Notes: generated by a model not told the origin, from the sequence alone. A stretch of 10,160 nt of DNA from W11650 sp041844915 (GCA_041844915.1 JBGZBY010000123.1:1-10160), one strand, 5' to 3'. Counted from the first letter of the stretch, positions 1 through 7,140 are shown. Numbers and translations are program-made.

Positions 1-39
1 ATCTCATAGTGAACGCCCTTAAAGACGATAGAATCAACT
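1..39. repeat. Left arm of 39-bp perfect inverted repeat
   Basis: Bases 1-39 are the exact reverse complement of 997-1035. Base 40 breaks the match (its complement T against G996). Because the match runs to base 1, its outer limit is not visible and the true repeat may be longer. The sequence is potA coding sequence (DSIVFKGVHYE). Confidence 0.97.
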
Positions 40-920
40 ACGCCATGGAGCTGGGCATTTTCACCGTTGGTAATTTCAATATCCTCCGGCCGGATTACCA
101 CGTCGATGGCTTCGTTTTTTGCAAAGCCGCTGTCAATGCAAGGAAAGACGGTATCTGCAAACTCGACCACGCGATCCTCCTTGAAGACTCCGCCGATAAT
201 ATTGCTTTCGCCGATAAAATCGGCTACAAAAGCATTTTCCGGCTCATTGTAAATATCAATTGGCGATCCGACCTGTTGAATCTTGCCCTTATTCATGATA
301 ATAATCTTGTCGGACATGGTCAAGGCCTCCTCCTGATCATGAGTGACATAGATGAAGGTGATGCCCAAATCCTGCTGCATATATTTCAGCTCCAGCTGCA
401 TTTCCTTGCGGAGCTTGAGATCAAGCGCACCAAGCGGCTCATCCAACAGCAAAATCTGGGGCTCGTTGACCAAGGCGCGGGCAATTGCAATCCGCTGTTG
501 CTGGCCGCCGCTCAGAGAGTTGACGCGCCGCTTTTCAAAGCCTTCTAGGTTCACCAAGCTCAGCATTTTGCTGACTCTCTTATCAATTTCGGACTTTGCC
601 ATTTTCTTAATATGCAGACCAAAGGCAATGTTGTCGTAGATCGACATATGAGGAAACAGCGCATATTTCTGGAATACGGTGTTAATCGGTCTGGCATAGG
701 GCGGCAGATTGACGATGCTTTGTCCGTTTAACAAAATATCGCCGGAGGTCGGAGTTTCAAAGCCTCCGATCATTCTCAGGGTCGTGGTCTTGCCGCAGCC
801 GCTGGGGCCCAAGATGGTTAAGAATTCCTTTGTTTTTACCCAAAAATCAATATTGTCAACAACTCTGGAGCCGTCATATTCCTTTACTAGGTTGATGCCC
901 TCGATCAATCGTTTGCTCAT
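1..920 (-). CDS. potA: PotA N-terminal part: polyamine ABC transporter ATPase, cut off by an inversion boundary
   Basis: This is the ATP-hydrolysing subunit of the PotABCD spermidine/putrescine importer, acting on the inner face of the membrane. The ATG at 920-918 is preceded by AAGGAG (933-928) at 7 nt. The 306 codons visible show Walker A GPSGCGKT (38-45), Q-loop Gln84, signature LSGGQQQR (136-143), Walker B ending LLLDEP (to 162), D-loop ALD (165-167) and switch His194. A start of the C-terminal regulatory (TOBE-type) region follows, with VIRPEDIE near 275-282. The frame is still open at base 1. The last codons (DSIVFKGVHYE) are exactly those found on the opposite strand at 1001-1033, where the expected PotA C-terminus continues to a stop. 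The gene therefore looks split by inversion rather than merely cut by the window edge. Family identity is clear; whether a full protein is made in this arrangement is unknown. Confidence 0.93.
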   Translation of the reverse strand, partial: MSKRLIEGINLVKEYDGSRVVDNIDFWVKTKEFLTILGPSGCGKTTTLRMIGGFETPTSGDILLNGQSIVNLPPYARPINTVFQKYALFPHMSIYDNIAFGLHIKKMAKSEIDKRVSKMLSLVNLEGFEKRRVNSLSGGQQQRIAIARALVNEPQILLLDEPLGALDLKLRKEMQLELKYMQQDLGITFIYVTHDQEEALTMSDKIIIMNKGKIQQVGSPIDIYNEPENAFVADFIGESNIIGGVFKEDRVVEFADTVFPCIDSGFAKNEAIDVVIRPEDIEITNGENAQLHGVVDSIVFKGVHYE

Positions 921-996
921 TTTTTCTCTCCTTATAGAAAAGCCGTATTCAGGACGGTGATTTGCAGCGGACAAGGTATGTTTAAAAGCAAGGCGG
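921..996 (-). promoter_or_regulatory. potA leader, pointing away from potB
   Basis: This 76-bp stretch upstream of the potA ATG carries its Shine-Dalgarno AAGGAG (933-928). I see no convincing -35/-10 pair in it. On the plus strand it abuts the PotA C-terminal fragment at 997, where no potA sequence resembling the expected upstream codons is present. That makes 996/997 the rearrangement junction. Confidence 0.55.
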
Positions 997-1035
997 AGTT
1001 GATTCTATCGTCTTTAAGGGCGTTCACTATGAGAT
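997..1035. repeat. Right arm of 39-bp perfect inverted repeat
   Basis: This is the exact reverse complement of bases 1-39, encoding DSIVFKGVHYE in frame with the PotA C-terminal fragment on the plus strand. Together the arms enclose 957 bp holding the potA start, its leader and most of its coding sequence. No recombinase gene or separate recombination-site motif is visible nearby. Confidence 0.97.
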
Positions 1036-1156
1036 GATCGTGGTGGAAAACGGCAGAGAATGGCTGATCCAAAGCACTATCCCACACGAAGAAGGGAAAA
1101 AAGTGGGGCTTTTTATTGCTCCGGATCTGATTCATATTATGAAAAAGGAGGCTTAA
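998..1156 (+). pseudogene. potA: PotA C-terminal fragment, detached from its N-terminal part
   Basis: Read in frame from 998, this piece encodes 52 residues ending IMKKEA and a TAA at 1154-1156. Its first 12 codons repeat the last codons of the minus-strand potA part. It then adds 40 more residues (from MIVVENGREW onward) that fit the end of the PotA regulatory domain. An in-frame TAA at 983-985 lies just upstream, and no start codon with a ribosome binding site is visible, so it is not an independent gene. Joined to the minus-strand part it would give a 346-residue PotA, a usual family length. It sits 5 nt before the potB start, the spacing expected of the true potA-potB junction. This orientation therefore marks the original operon direction. 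Confidence 0.85.
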
Positions 1157-1161
1157 AGGAA

Positions 1162-1977
1162 GTGAGAAAATACAGCGCGTTTCCTTATGTCATCTGGACG
1201 ATTCTTTTTATTTTGCTGCCGCTTGTCCTGATTGTCTATTACAGCTTGACGGTCAAAAATGCGCAGACCGGCGAATTGGTTTTTTCCTTTGCCAATTACG
1301 TCAATCTGCTCAATCCTCTTTACGTTAAAGTTTTTCTGAATTCCGTATATCTGGCAAGCGCCGCTACGCTGATTTGTCTGCTGCTCGGCTACCCCATGGC
1401 AATGATCATTTCCAAAATGAAGCATTCCCAAACGGCACTACTGCTCTTTATCCTGCCGATGTGGATGAATTTTCTGCTCAGAACCTATTCGTGGATGGCG
1501 ATCTTAGGGCGAAACGGCTTTATTAACCAGCTGCTTTCTCTTTTCGGAATTCAGCTTGAGTTGCTTTATAACAGCAATGCCGTTTTGCTGGGTATGGTGT
1601 ATAACTTCTTGCCTTTTATGGTTTTGCCGATCTATACCGTACTGGTCAAGATGGATAAAAGCCTGATTGAAGCCGCTTATGACCTTGGCTGCCCGCCGTG
1701 GAAAACCTTTATAAAAGTGATTTTTCCGCTTTCGCTGCCCGGCGTTATTTCCGGTATTACCATGGTCTTTATGCCGGCAGTCAGCACTTTTGTTATCTCC
1801 GATCTCTTGGGCGGTGGGCAAAGCGTTCTGATTGGAAACCTAGTACAGGAGCAATTTATGAAGGTAAATAATTGGAGCTTTGGGTCTGCTCTCTCCGTTA
1901 TTCTGATGCTGCTTATTTTAATGTTTATGCGGCTGTTGCATCGAATCGACAGCAAATATGAAGGAGCTGCCAAATGA
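1162..1977 (+). CDS. potB: PotB: polyamine ABC transporter permease
   Basis: This is one of the two membrane channel subunits of the spermidine/putrescine importer. The 271-residue protein is mostly hydrophobic, with about six membrane segments (first near 9-28, last near 242-258). Near 170-195 it carries the EAA loop that docks on the ATPase (EAAYDLGCPPWKTF, then FPLSLPGV), typical of PotB. I chose GTG at 1162 because AAAGGAG lies 11 nt upstream, it follows the PotA stop by 5 nt, and translation from there matches the usual length. The frame is open back to an ATG at 1060, but that would overlap the PotA C-terminus and add an unrelated polar extension. The stop overlaps the potC start by 4 bp (ATGA), indicating translational coupling. 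Codon use matches its neighbours. Confidence 0.93.
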   Translation: MRKYSAFPYVIWTILFILLPLVLIVYYSLTVKNAQTGELVFSFANYVNLLNPLYVKVFLNSVYLASAATLICLLLGYPMAMIISKMKHSQTALLLFILPMWMNFLLRTYSWMAILGRNGFINQLLSLFGIQLELLYNSNAVLLGMVYNFLPFMVLPIYTVLVKMDKSLIEAAYDLGCPPWKTFIKVIFPLSLPGVISGITMVFMPAVSTFVISDLLGGGQSVLIGNLVQEQFMKVNNWSFGSALSVILMLLILMFMRLLHRIDSKYEGAAK

Positions 1978-2762
1978 AAAAGAATTTTGCAAGATTTTAT
2001 ACCTTTTTAATTTTTTTCTTTTTGTATGCGCCGATTCTTGTATTGATTATTTTTTCCTTTAACGATTCCAAGTCAACCGCAGCGTGGAGCGGATTTTCTC
2101 TGCGCTGGTATGCCGAACTTTTTCGGGACAAGAGCATTATGAAGGCGCTTTACTATACGGTGCTCTGCGCTGTCCTTTCCTCGGCGATTGCCACTGTTTT
2201 TGGGACCATCACTGCTTATGGCATTCATCACATGCGGCAAAAACCGAAGAAGATTCTGCTGGCGGTCAACAATATTCCGCTGCTCAATCCGGATATCGTG
2301 ACCGGTATCTCGTTAATGGCTTTGTTTTCAGCCCTAGCAATCTTTCATTTTAAGCTTGGCTTTACTACCATGCTGATCGCTCATATTGCCTTTAACGTGC
2401 CCTATGTTATCCTATCGGTGCTGCCGAAGCTGTCGCAAATGCCTGACGACACCGTAAACGCCGCTATGGATTTAGGCGCTACTCCCTTTTACGCCTTCCG
2501 CAAGGTGGTTCTGCCGGAGATTAAGCCCGGCATCATTACCGGCGCAATCATGGCGTTTACTATGTCAATTGACGACTTTGTAATCAGCTATTTTACTTCC
2601 GGCGTCGGCGTTACCAATTTGTCCATCAAGATCTATACCATGGCAAGACGGGGCATCAAGCCCAGCATCAACGCCCTGTCGACCTTGATGTTCATTGCGG
2701 TGCTGGTTCTGCTTTTAATCGTCAATAAGTATTCCGACGACAAGGAACAACTGATGAGCTGA
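1974..2762 (+). CDS. potC: PotC: polyamine ABC transporter permease
   Basis: This is the second channel subunit, pairing with PotB in the membrane. It has 262 residues, with a first membrane segment near 9-28, several internal segments and a last one near 236-251. The EAA-type loop is NAAMDLGATPFYAFRKVVLP (162-181) followed by EIKPG, and SIDDFVISYF (198-207) follows, which is characteristic of PotC. The ATG at 1974 overlaps the potB TGA (ATGA), so the two permeases are coupled. A ribosome binding site, AAGGAG, lies inside the end of potB (1960-1965). Length and motifs are normal for the family; no defect is seen. Confidence 0.93.
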   Translation: MKKNFARFYTFLIFFFLYAPILVLIIFSFNDSKSTAAWSGFSLRWYAELFRDKSIMKALYYTVLCAVLSSAIATVFGTITAYGIHHMRQKPKKILLAVNNIPLLNPDIVTGISLMALFSALAIFHFKLGFTTMLIAHIAFNVPYVILSVLPKLSQMPDDTVNAAMDLGATPFYAFRKVVLPEIKPGIITGAIMAFTMSIDDFVISYFTSGVGVTNLSIKIYTMARRGIKPSINALSTLMFIAVLVLLLIVNKYSDDKEQLMS

Positions 2763-2897
2763 CGCTCCGCCAGAGCTTCCGTTTTTTCTGACTTGGCTTG
2801 GCGCGGTACTTTCCTCCGTTTTAGCAAAAGGCTTCTTGCTTTATGGCATCGAAGCAAAGCCCTTTAAGCCGGAGAAAATGTTTTGTGGCCTTGGAAA

Positions 2898-2927
2898 ATT
2901 GCTTTACCGAGCAATATCAAATATTTT
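2898..2927 (+). promoter_or_regulatory. Possible weak promoter before potD
   Basis: TTGCTT (2899-2904) and TATTTT (2922-2927) are 17 nt apart in the 198-bp gap between potC and potD. ATTGCT/AGCAAT (2898-2903/2910-2915) also form a 6-bp hairpin over the -35. Both matches to consensus are weak. The rest of the gap (2763-2897) holds nothing I recognise. Confidence 0.25.
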
Positions 2928-2960
2928 GACTATCGTTTTTATTCAGGAGGTAATCATTAA

Positions 2961-4001
2961 TTGAAAAAAATCATTGCAGCTACCCTATCCATTGTTTTGG
3001 CAGTATCGGCGCTTACCGGCTGCGGCAGCAAAAGCTCCAAAGAGGTCAAGGTTTTTAATTGGGGCGATTACATCAATGAAGATTTGCTGGAAGACTTTGA
3101 GAAGGAAACCGGCATCAAAGTCGTCTATGACACCTATGCAACCAATGAGGATATGTGGGTACGTTTTACCCAAGGCGGCAACGACTACGATGTGCTTTTC
3201 CCTTCGGAGTATATCATCGAGAAAATGATTCGGGAGGATCGGATTGAAAAGCTGGATCTGAGCAAGCTCCCCAATCTGAAAAATATTGATCCCGCCTTTT
3301 CCAATTTGGAATTTGACCCTGGATACAGCTATTCTGTTCCTTATTTCTGGGGCTCGGTCGGAATCGTGTACAATAAGGAAATGGTCGATGATCCGGTAGA
3401 CAGCTGGTCCATTCTCTGGAATGAAAAATACGCGCAGAAGATTCTGATGCTGGACTCGCAGCGGGATGGCCTAATGGTCGCTCTAAAGCTGCTGGGCTAC
3501 TCGATGAACACGAAAAATATTGACGAGCTGCATGCCGCCAAGGAGCTTTTACTGAAGCAAAAGCCGCTTGTTCTTGCCTATGTTGGCGACAATGTCAAGG
3601 ATCTGATGCTGCAAAAGGAAGCCGCTATGGCAGTCTGCTGGTCGGGCGAGGCCTATGCGATCATGCAGGAATCGGATGAATTCGCCTATGCCATTCCAAA
3701 AGAGGGTACCAATTATTGGTTTGACAACATTGTCATCGCCAAGGATGCTCCGAACAAGGAAGCCGCTTATCAATTTATTGATTTCCTGCTGCGCGGCGAA
3801 GTCGGCAAAAAGAACACCGACTATATCTTTTACGGAACGCCTAACATGGCTACCTATGAGCTGTTGGATGAGGACAGCAAAAAAATCCTTGGAAAATTTC
3901 CCTTTGAAGATCTGGGAAAAAATTCGGAAATTTTTAAGGATCCGCAGGAATTTATCAACACCTACAATCAGATCTGGACAGAATTTAAGGCTGCACAATA
4001 G
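2961..4001 (+). CDS. potD: PotD (first copy): polyamine-binding lipoprotein
   Basis: This is the extracytoplasmic receptor that captures spermidine/putrescine and hands it to PotB/PotC. It has 346 residues: a lipoprotein signal peptide with lipobox LTGC (Cys21 to be lipidated), then a periplasmic-binding-protein fold starting VKVFNWGDYI. The start is TTG at 2961, with AGGAGG (2945-2950) 10 nt upstream; no nearby ATG fits. Aligned by eye to E. coli PotD, ligand-contact positions are largely kept: Trp34, Tyr37, Ser82, Tyr84, Trp227, Trp253, Asp255 and Tyr291. Asp169 stands where E. coli has Glu171, and Ser166 replaces Asp168. It lies 198 bp after potC with no convincing terminator between, so read-through from potBC is likely. 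Spermidine versus putrescine preference cannot be decided from sequence. Confidence 0.92.
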   Translation: MKKIIAATLSIVLAVSALTGCGSKSSKEVKVFNWGDYINEDLLEDFEKETGIKVVYDTYATNEDMWVRFTQGGNDYDVLFPSEYIIEKMIREDRIEKLDLSKLPNLKNIDPAFSNLEFDPGYSYSVPYFWGSVGIVYNKEMVDDPVDSWSILWNEKYAQKILMLDSQRDGLMVALKLLGYSMNTKNIDELHAAKELLLKQKPLVLAYVGDNVKDLMLQKEAAMAVCWSGEAYAIMQESDEFAYAIPKEGTNYWFDNIVIAKDAPNKEAAYQFIDFLLRGEVGKKNTDYIFYGTPNMATYELLDEDSKKILGKFPFEDLGKNSEIFKDPQEFINTYNQIWTEFKAAQ

Positions 4002-4033
4002 CCTTTTACGGTACTCCTGCTGTTTACGCGTAT

Positions 4034-4070
4034 CCCCTTGCGTCGGCCCTGCTTCGGCCCCCTGCGTCGG
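4034..4070 (+). repeat. Short GC-rich tandem repeat between the potD copies
   Basis: Three imperfect units, about CCYTGCGTCGG, run head to tail (4034-4046, 4047-4057, 4060-4070). They sit in the 219-bp gap 4002-4220, which otherwise contains only the potD2 ribosome binding site (4209-4216). I see no clear terminator or promoter there. Confidence 0.5.
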
Positions 4071-4220
4071 TTTTCCGCGCTGACGGACACGGATAAAAGC
4101 CAATCCCTGCATTTTAACCCAATTCATTGCAAACGGCTTCTCTTAACACTCAAATGTCCTTGCCGTCAGCTGCGGCAGCCTTTAAGCGCGGAGGAGACAC
4201 GACATATCAAAGGAGGTTTT

Positions 4221-5270
4221 ATGTCGTATTTGAAGAAACTTAGCTTTTTCTTTTTGGTAACTATTTTATTGCTCAATACGGGCTGCGCTGCCGGTGAACA
4301 AAAGGTCATTACCGTTTTTAACTGGGGAGATTATATTAACGAGGAGCTTTTGGATGATTTTGAAGCCGAAACCGGTATTCGCGTGGTCTATGATACCTTT
4401 GCCAGCAACGAGGATATGTGGGCCAAATTTTCTACCAGCGCCAATTCCTATGACATTGTCATTCCCAGCGATTACATGATAGAGCGGATGATTAAAAATG
4501 ACCTTATTCTGCCGCTAGATCACAGCAAGCTGCCAAATGTCGCCAATCTTTATCCCGAATTTACCAAACTGACCTATGATCCGGGCAATCAGTATTCTAT
4601 GCCCTATTTCTGGAGCTCGACCGGTATCATTTATAACAAAAATCGGATGACGGATCCCATCGACAGCTGGAAAATCCTGTGGAATGAGAAGTATAAGGAC
4701 AAAATCATCATGATGAATGTCCAGCGGACGACTCTGATGGTCGCCTTGAAAATCCTAGGCTATTCGATGAATACCACCATTCCGGCCGAGCTGGAGGCTG
4801 CCAAGCAGCTTTTAGTCAAACAAAGACCTTTGGTCGTTGCCTATGCCGAGGACAATGTCAAGGATATGATGCTTCAGGGAGAAGGCGATATGGCGCTGAT
4901 TTGGTCGGGGGAGGCCTATGTGGTGATGGAGGAATCGGAGGATTTTGACTATGTTATTCCTAGGGAAGGCACCAATTTGGTCTTTGATGCCATGGTGATT
5001 CCTAAGACCTCCACCCATGTAGAGGAGGCTTATCAGTTCATTAATTATATGCTGCGTGCCGATGTTGCCGCCAAAAATATGGAGGTCATCTTCTACAACA
5101 CGCCGAATCAAGAGGCATATAAGCTCCTGCCTCCGGAAAAGCAAAAGCTGCTGGGCTCTCTGCCCTTTGAGTCCATGGTTAAGGGCGAATCCGAAATTTT
5201 CGTCGATCTGGGTGAAGCCTTGAATCTTTACAATCAGGTCTGGACGGAGTTTAAAGCCTCCTCCAACTAA
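4221..5270 (+). CDS. potD: Second PotD-type polyamine-binding lipoprotein, diverged paralogue
   Basis: This 349-residue extracytoplasmic solute-binding protein is closely related to the preceding PotD along its whole length, roughly 60% identical by eye. The ATG at 4221 has AAAGGAGG (4209-4216) 4 nt upstream; the frame is open further back to 4038, but that part is non-homologous. The signal peptide ends in LNTGC, with Cys22 the lipidation candidate; Asn at the -3 position is unusual for a lipobox. The binding fold starts VFNWGDYI. Trp35, Tyr38, Ser83, Tyr85, Trp228, Asp256 and Tyr292 keep the ligand positions. However, Val254 replaces the stacking Trp (E. coli Trp255), and Thr170 replaces the acidic residue at E. 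coli Glu171. A changed ligand range or weaker polyamine binding is therefore plausible. It is the last gene before the operon terminator. Confidence 0.9.
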   Translation: MSYLKKLSFFFLVTILLLNTGCAAGEQKVITVFNWGDYINEELLDDFEAETGIRVVYDTFASNEDMWAKFSTSANSYDIVIPSDYMIERMIKNDLILPLDHSKLPNVANLYPEFTKLTYDPGNQYSMPYFWSSTGIIYNKNRMTDPIDSWKILWNEKYKDKIIMMNVQRTTLMVALKILGYSMNTTIPAELEAAKQLLVKQRPLVVAYAEDNVKDMMLQGEGDMALIWSGEAYVVMEESEDFDYVIPREGTNLVFDAMVIPKTSTHVEEAYQFINYMLRADVAAKNMEVIFYNTPNQEAYKLLPPEKQKLLGSLPFESMVKGESEIFVDLGEALNLYNQVWTEFKASSN

Positions 5271-5274
5271 GTAT

Positions 5275-5309
5275 AAAAGCCCCTTGCCGATAGCCGGCAA
5301 GGGGCTTTT
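5275..5309. terminator. Strong intrinsic terminator shared by the convergent gene sets
   Basis: A perfect 15-bp stem (5275-5289 with 5295-5309) has a 5-nt loop (ATAGC). It begins AAAAGCCCC and ends GGGGCTTTT, so it can act in both directions. It lies 4 nt after the second potD stop, and it also closes the minus-strand set that ends with the chemoreceptor. Confidence 0.93.
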
Positions 5310-5482
5310 GGCTGTTCAAGCAAAGCTTATGGAAGCCTGCTGTTTTCTGTTTTTGCTGCTTTTTCAGCCTTCCGGCAACACTCTGCTTTTCCAAAAATCA
5401 TTTGAGTCCTGCGCTGCGTGAAACCACTTCTGTATAGCGAATTTTCATTGCAGCTTCTCGATATTTGGCATTCTGCCCGCAC
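5310..5482. other. Intergenic stretch without a supported gene
   Basis: Only very short frames occur here. On the minus strand one encodes about 16 residues starting MKIRYTEVVS, from an ATG near 5448, and a 24-residue frame overlaps its stop in an ATGA. Neither has a good ribosome binding site. They may be debris of the small reading frame next door. Confidence 0.4.
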
Positions 5483-5656
5483 TTATTTTGCTTCTTTTAT
5501 TTCCTTTAAATCAATAGTCTTGGTGATTTCACCATTCAGAATGATGTAGAGAATTTCATTGAACTTATCCTCCACTCGAATCGTTTTTCCATCCTCGGCA
5601 CTGGACATCTCGACCTACTTCGAGTCGATTTCAATACTTTTAAGGAACTCGCGCAC
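5483..5656 (-). pseudogene. Unrecognised small reading frame interrupted by an in-frame TAG
   Basis: From a GTG at 5656, 9 nt after the chemoreceptor stop, the minus strand reads VREFLKSIEIDSK. It then hits TAG at 5617-5615 and continues in the same frame as VEMSSAEDGKTIRVEDKF and on to KEIKEAK, with TAA at 5485-5483. The part after the TAG can also be read alone from the ATG at 5608, giving 41 residues. The sequence looks protein-like (charged and alternating hydrophobic), but I recognise no family. There is no good ribosome binding site before either start. The TAG lies inside a small hairpin (5609-5613 pairing with 5620-5624). The simplest reading is a degraded gene remnant; a sequencing error, or a real 41-residue protein, are the alternatives. 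Confidence 0.35.
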
Positions 5657-5664
5657 CCCACAGT

Positions 5665-7140
5665 TTACGCGCTTTGCAGCGGGAAAACTCGAATTCCCCT
5701 TCTCTCCATATCCTCCGCCTTTTTCAATATATTCTCCAAAATGCCGATGATACTGCGCGACATCTCCTGCGCCTTAGTCAGCTCCGACTTTGCCCGATTG
5801 CTGTCCTGATCTGCCAGCGCTTCCTCTATTATATAAGCCTTTGCGTGAAGCTTCATATGAACATCGTCAATGCTTTCCCACATTGGCTTGATTTCTGGTG
5901 TTTCTACCTTCAGCGCCCGATAAAAATGCCCAAACGCACATTTATTGCCATTTGCTTGAATCGGCTTGATCTGCCCGCTATGAACCATATCCAACAAACT
6001 TCTGACCCATAGCTGATGCGATTCTATGGCATTGCTGACAATCCGGCAAAAAGCCTGATTCGTCAAGGGTACCAGACCCTGATTTTGCACTTCCAGCAAA
6101 CCATTGGAAGTACGAGAAATATTATCATCAATTTCCGAAATCTTCTCGGCATACCCTTTCGCATCCCGCGCTTTTTCTGCCAAAAGCATAGATTGATTGC
6201 TGATAGACTCTGTTTCTTGCGCAACTGTATTGATTGCCGCCATAATCTCCTGCGTCGCCCGATTCAAATTGAGAATCAGCTCCGATAAGTGCTTAATATT
6301 GTTCAAAGTAAATTCTGCGTGCTCAACATTCAACTCCACTGTCTGCCGAATACTTTCAATCTCCTTTTCCATATCGTGAATCGAATCAATTGTGTGCTCG
6401 ACACTGCCAATCCCTTCCTCGCTGGCGGAACGAATCGTTGAAGTAAATTCTTGCATTTCTCTAAGTTTGTCCTTAGTTCCCTCCGCCAATTTACGAATCT
6501 CCTCAGCAACTACTGCAAAGCCCTTGCCCTGTTCTCCGGCGCGGGCAGCTTCAATGCTGGCGTTCAGCGCCAGCAGATTGGTCTGCTCGGCAATCGCCTG
6601 CACCCCTCCGGCAATCTGATCGACGTCGTCGGCCGTCTGCTTTAGCACCTGAATCTTCTCTCGCATATCATTGGAATTTTCAGAAACCACCTGCCGGCTA
6701 TTAATAATCTGTTCAATGCTTTTCTTGTTTTCGCGGCTGATACTCAAAAGCCGTTCCGACCGGCTATTGACCTGCTGCATGATTTCAGCGCTTTTTTCGA
6801 CGGCTTCTCCAATCTCGGCAACTCCAGCCGACGTTTCCTCAACCACCGACATATTCGCCAGATTGGAATCCGCCAGTTTGGAGGCAACCTCTGCCAGCTG
6901 TCCGGAAATATAAGTAATATTGACCTCTAAGCTGCTAAGTCCCGATATTCCCTTAATCATTTCCAAAAGCAGCTCATTGCTTTCCTTTTGTAATTGCCAG
7001 TTCGTCTTAAACAGACGATAGATCTCCATCTGTTCCCCACTAATTTTCCCCTCCTGCTTAAAATCACCGCGCAGGCCTTCTCTGATCGCGCTCTTTAAAA
7101 TCTTGGTCCGTTTCCCTTCACCGATACCGATTCCCAACAT
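5665..7140 (-). CDS. Soluble methyl-accepting chemotaxis receptor with C-terminal CZB zinc-binding domain
   Basis: This 491-residue cytoplasmic chemoreceptor would signal to CheA/CheW. There is no hydrophobic segment long enough to cross a membrane. A coiled-coil signalling domain spans roughly 75-345, with the conserved hairpin tip EQTNLLALNASIEAARAGEQ (185-204) followed by GKGFAVVAEEIRKLA. The C-terminal part (about 360-475) matches the CZB (chemoreceptor zinc-binding) pattern: His375 in SHQLW, Cys401 in CAFGHFY, and His428 and His432 in DDVHMKLHAKA. That order is the H-C-H-H zinc site, as in the soluble receptor TlpD of Helicobacter. CZB domains are reported to respond to zinc or to oxidants such as hypochlorite through the Cys. 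The ATG at 7140 has AAAGGAAG just upstream. The gene follows rubrerythrin on the same strand but after a 366-bp gap with a likely terminator. The first 60 residues are not recognised. Confidence 0.9.
   Translation of the reverse strand: MLGIGIGEGKRTKILKSAIREGLRGDFKQEGKISGEQMEIYRLFKTNWQLQKESNELLLEMIKGISGLSSLEVNITYISGQLAEVASKLADSNLANMSVVEETSAGVAEIGEAVEKSAEIMQQVNSRSERLLSISRENKKSIEQIINSRQVVSENSNDMREKIQVLKQTADDVDQIAGGVQAIAEQTNLLALNASIEAARAGEQGKGFAVVAEEIRKLAEGTKDKLREMQEFTSTIRSASEEGIGSVEHTIDSIHDMEKEIESIRQTVELNVEHAEFTLNNIKHLSELILNLNRATQEIMAAINTVAQETESISNQSMLLAEKARDAKGYAEKISEIDDNISRTSNGLLEVQNQGLVPLTNQAFCRIVSNAIESHQLWVRSLLDMVHSGQIKPIQANGNKCAFGHFYRALKVETPEIKPMWESIDDVHMKLHAKAYIIEEALADQDSNRAKSELTKAQEMSRSIIGILENILKKAEDMERRGIRVFPLQSA

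Noticed and set aside
1060..1161. Upstream extension of potB to an ATG at 1060
   Set aside because: It overlaps the PotA C-terminal codons in another frame, adds a polar unrelated sequence, and the GTG at 1162 has the right spacing and ribosome binding site.
2764..2787. GCTC/GAGC stem with a T6 run after potC as a terminator
   Set aside because: The stem has only 4 bp and is 5 nt away from the T run, too weak to call.
4038..4220. Upstream extension of the second potD to 4038
   Set aside because: The added 61 residues come from the GC-rich spacer, precede a proper signal peptide, and the ATG at 4221 has AAAGGAGG.
5609..5624. Pyrrolysine or other recoding at the TAG
   Set aside because: A 5-bp hairpin is no evidence of recoding and nothing else in the window suggests a pyrrolysine user; decay is simpler.
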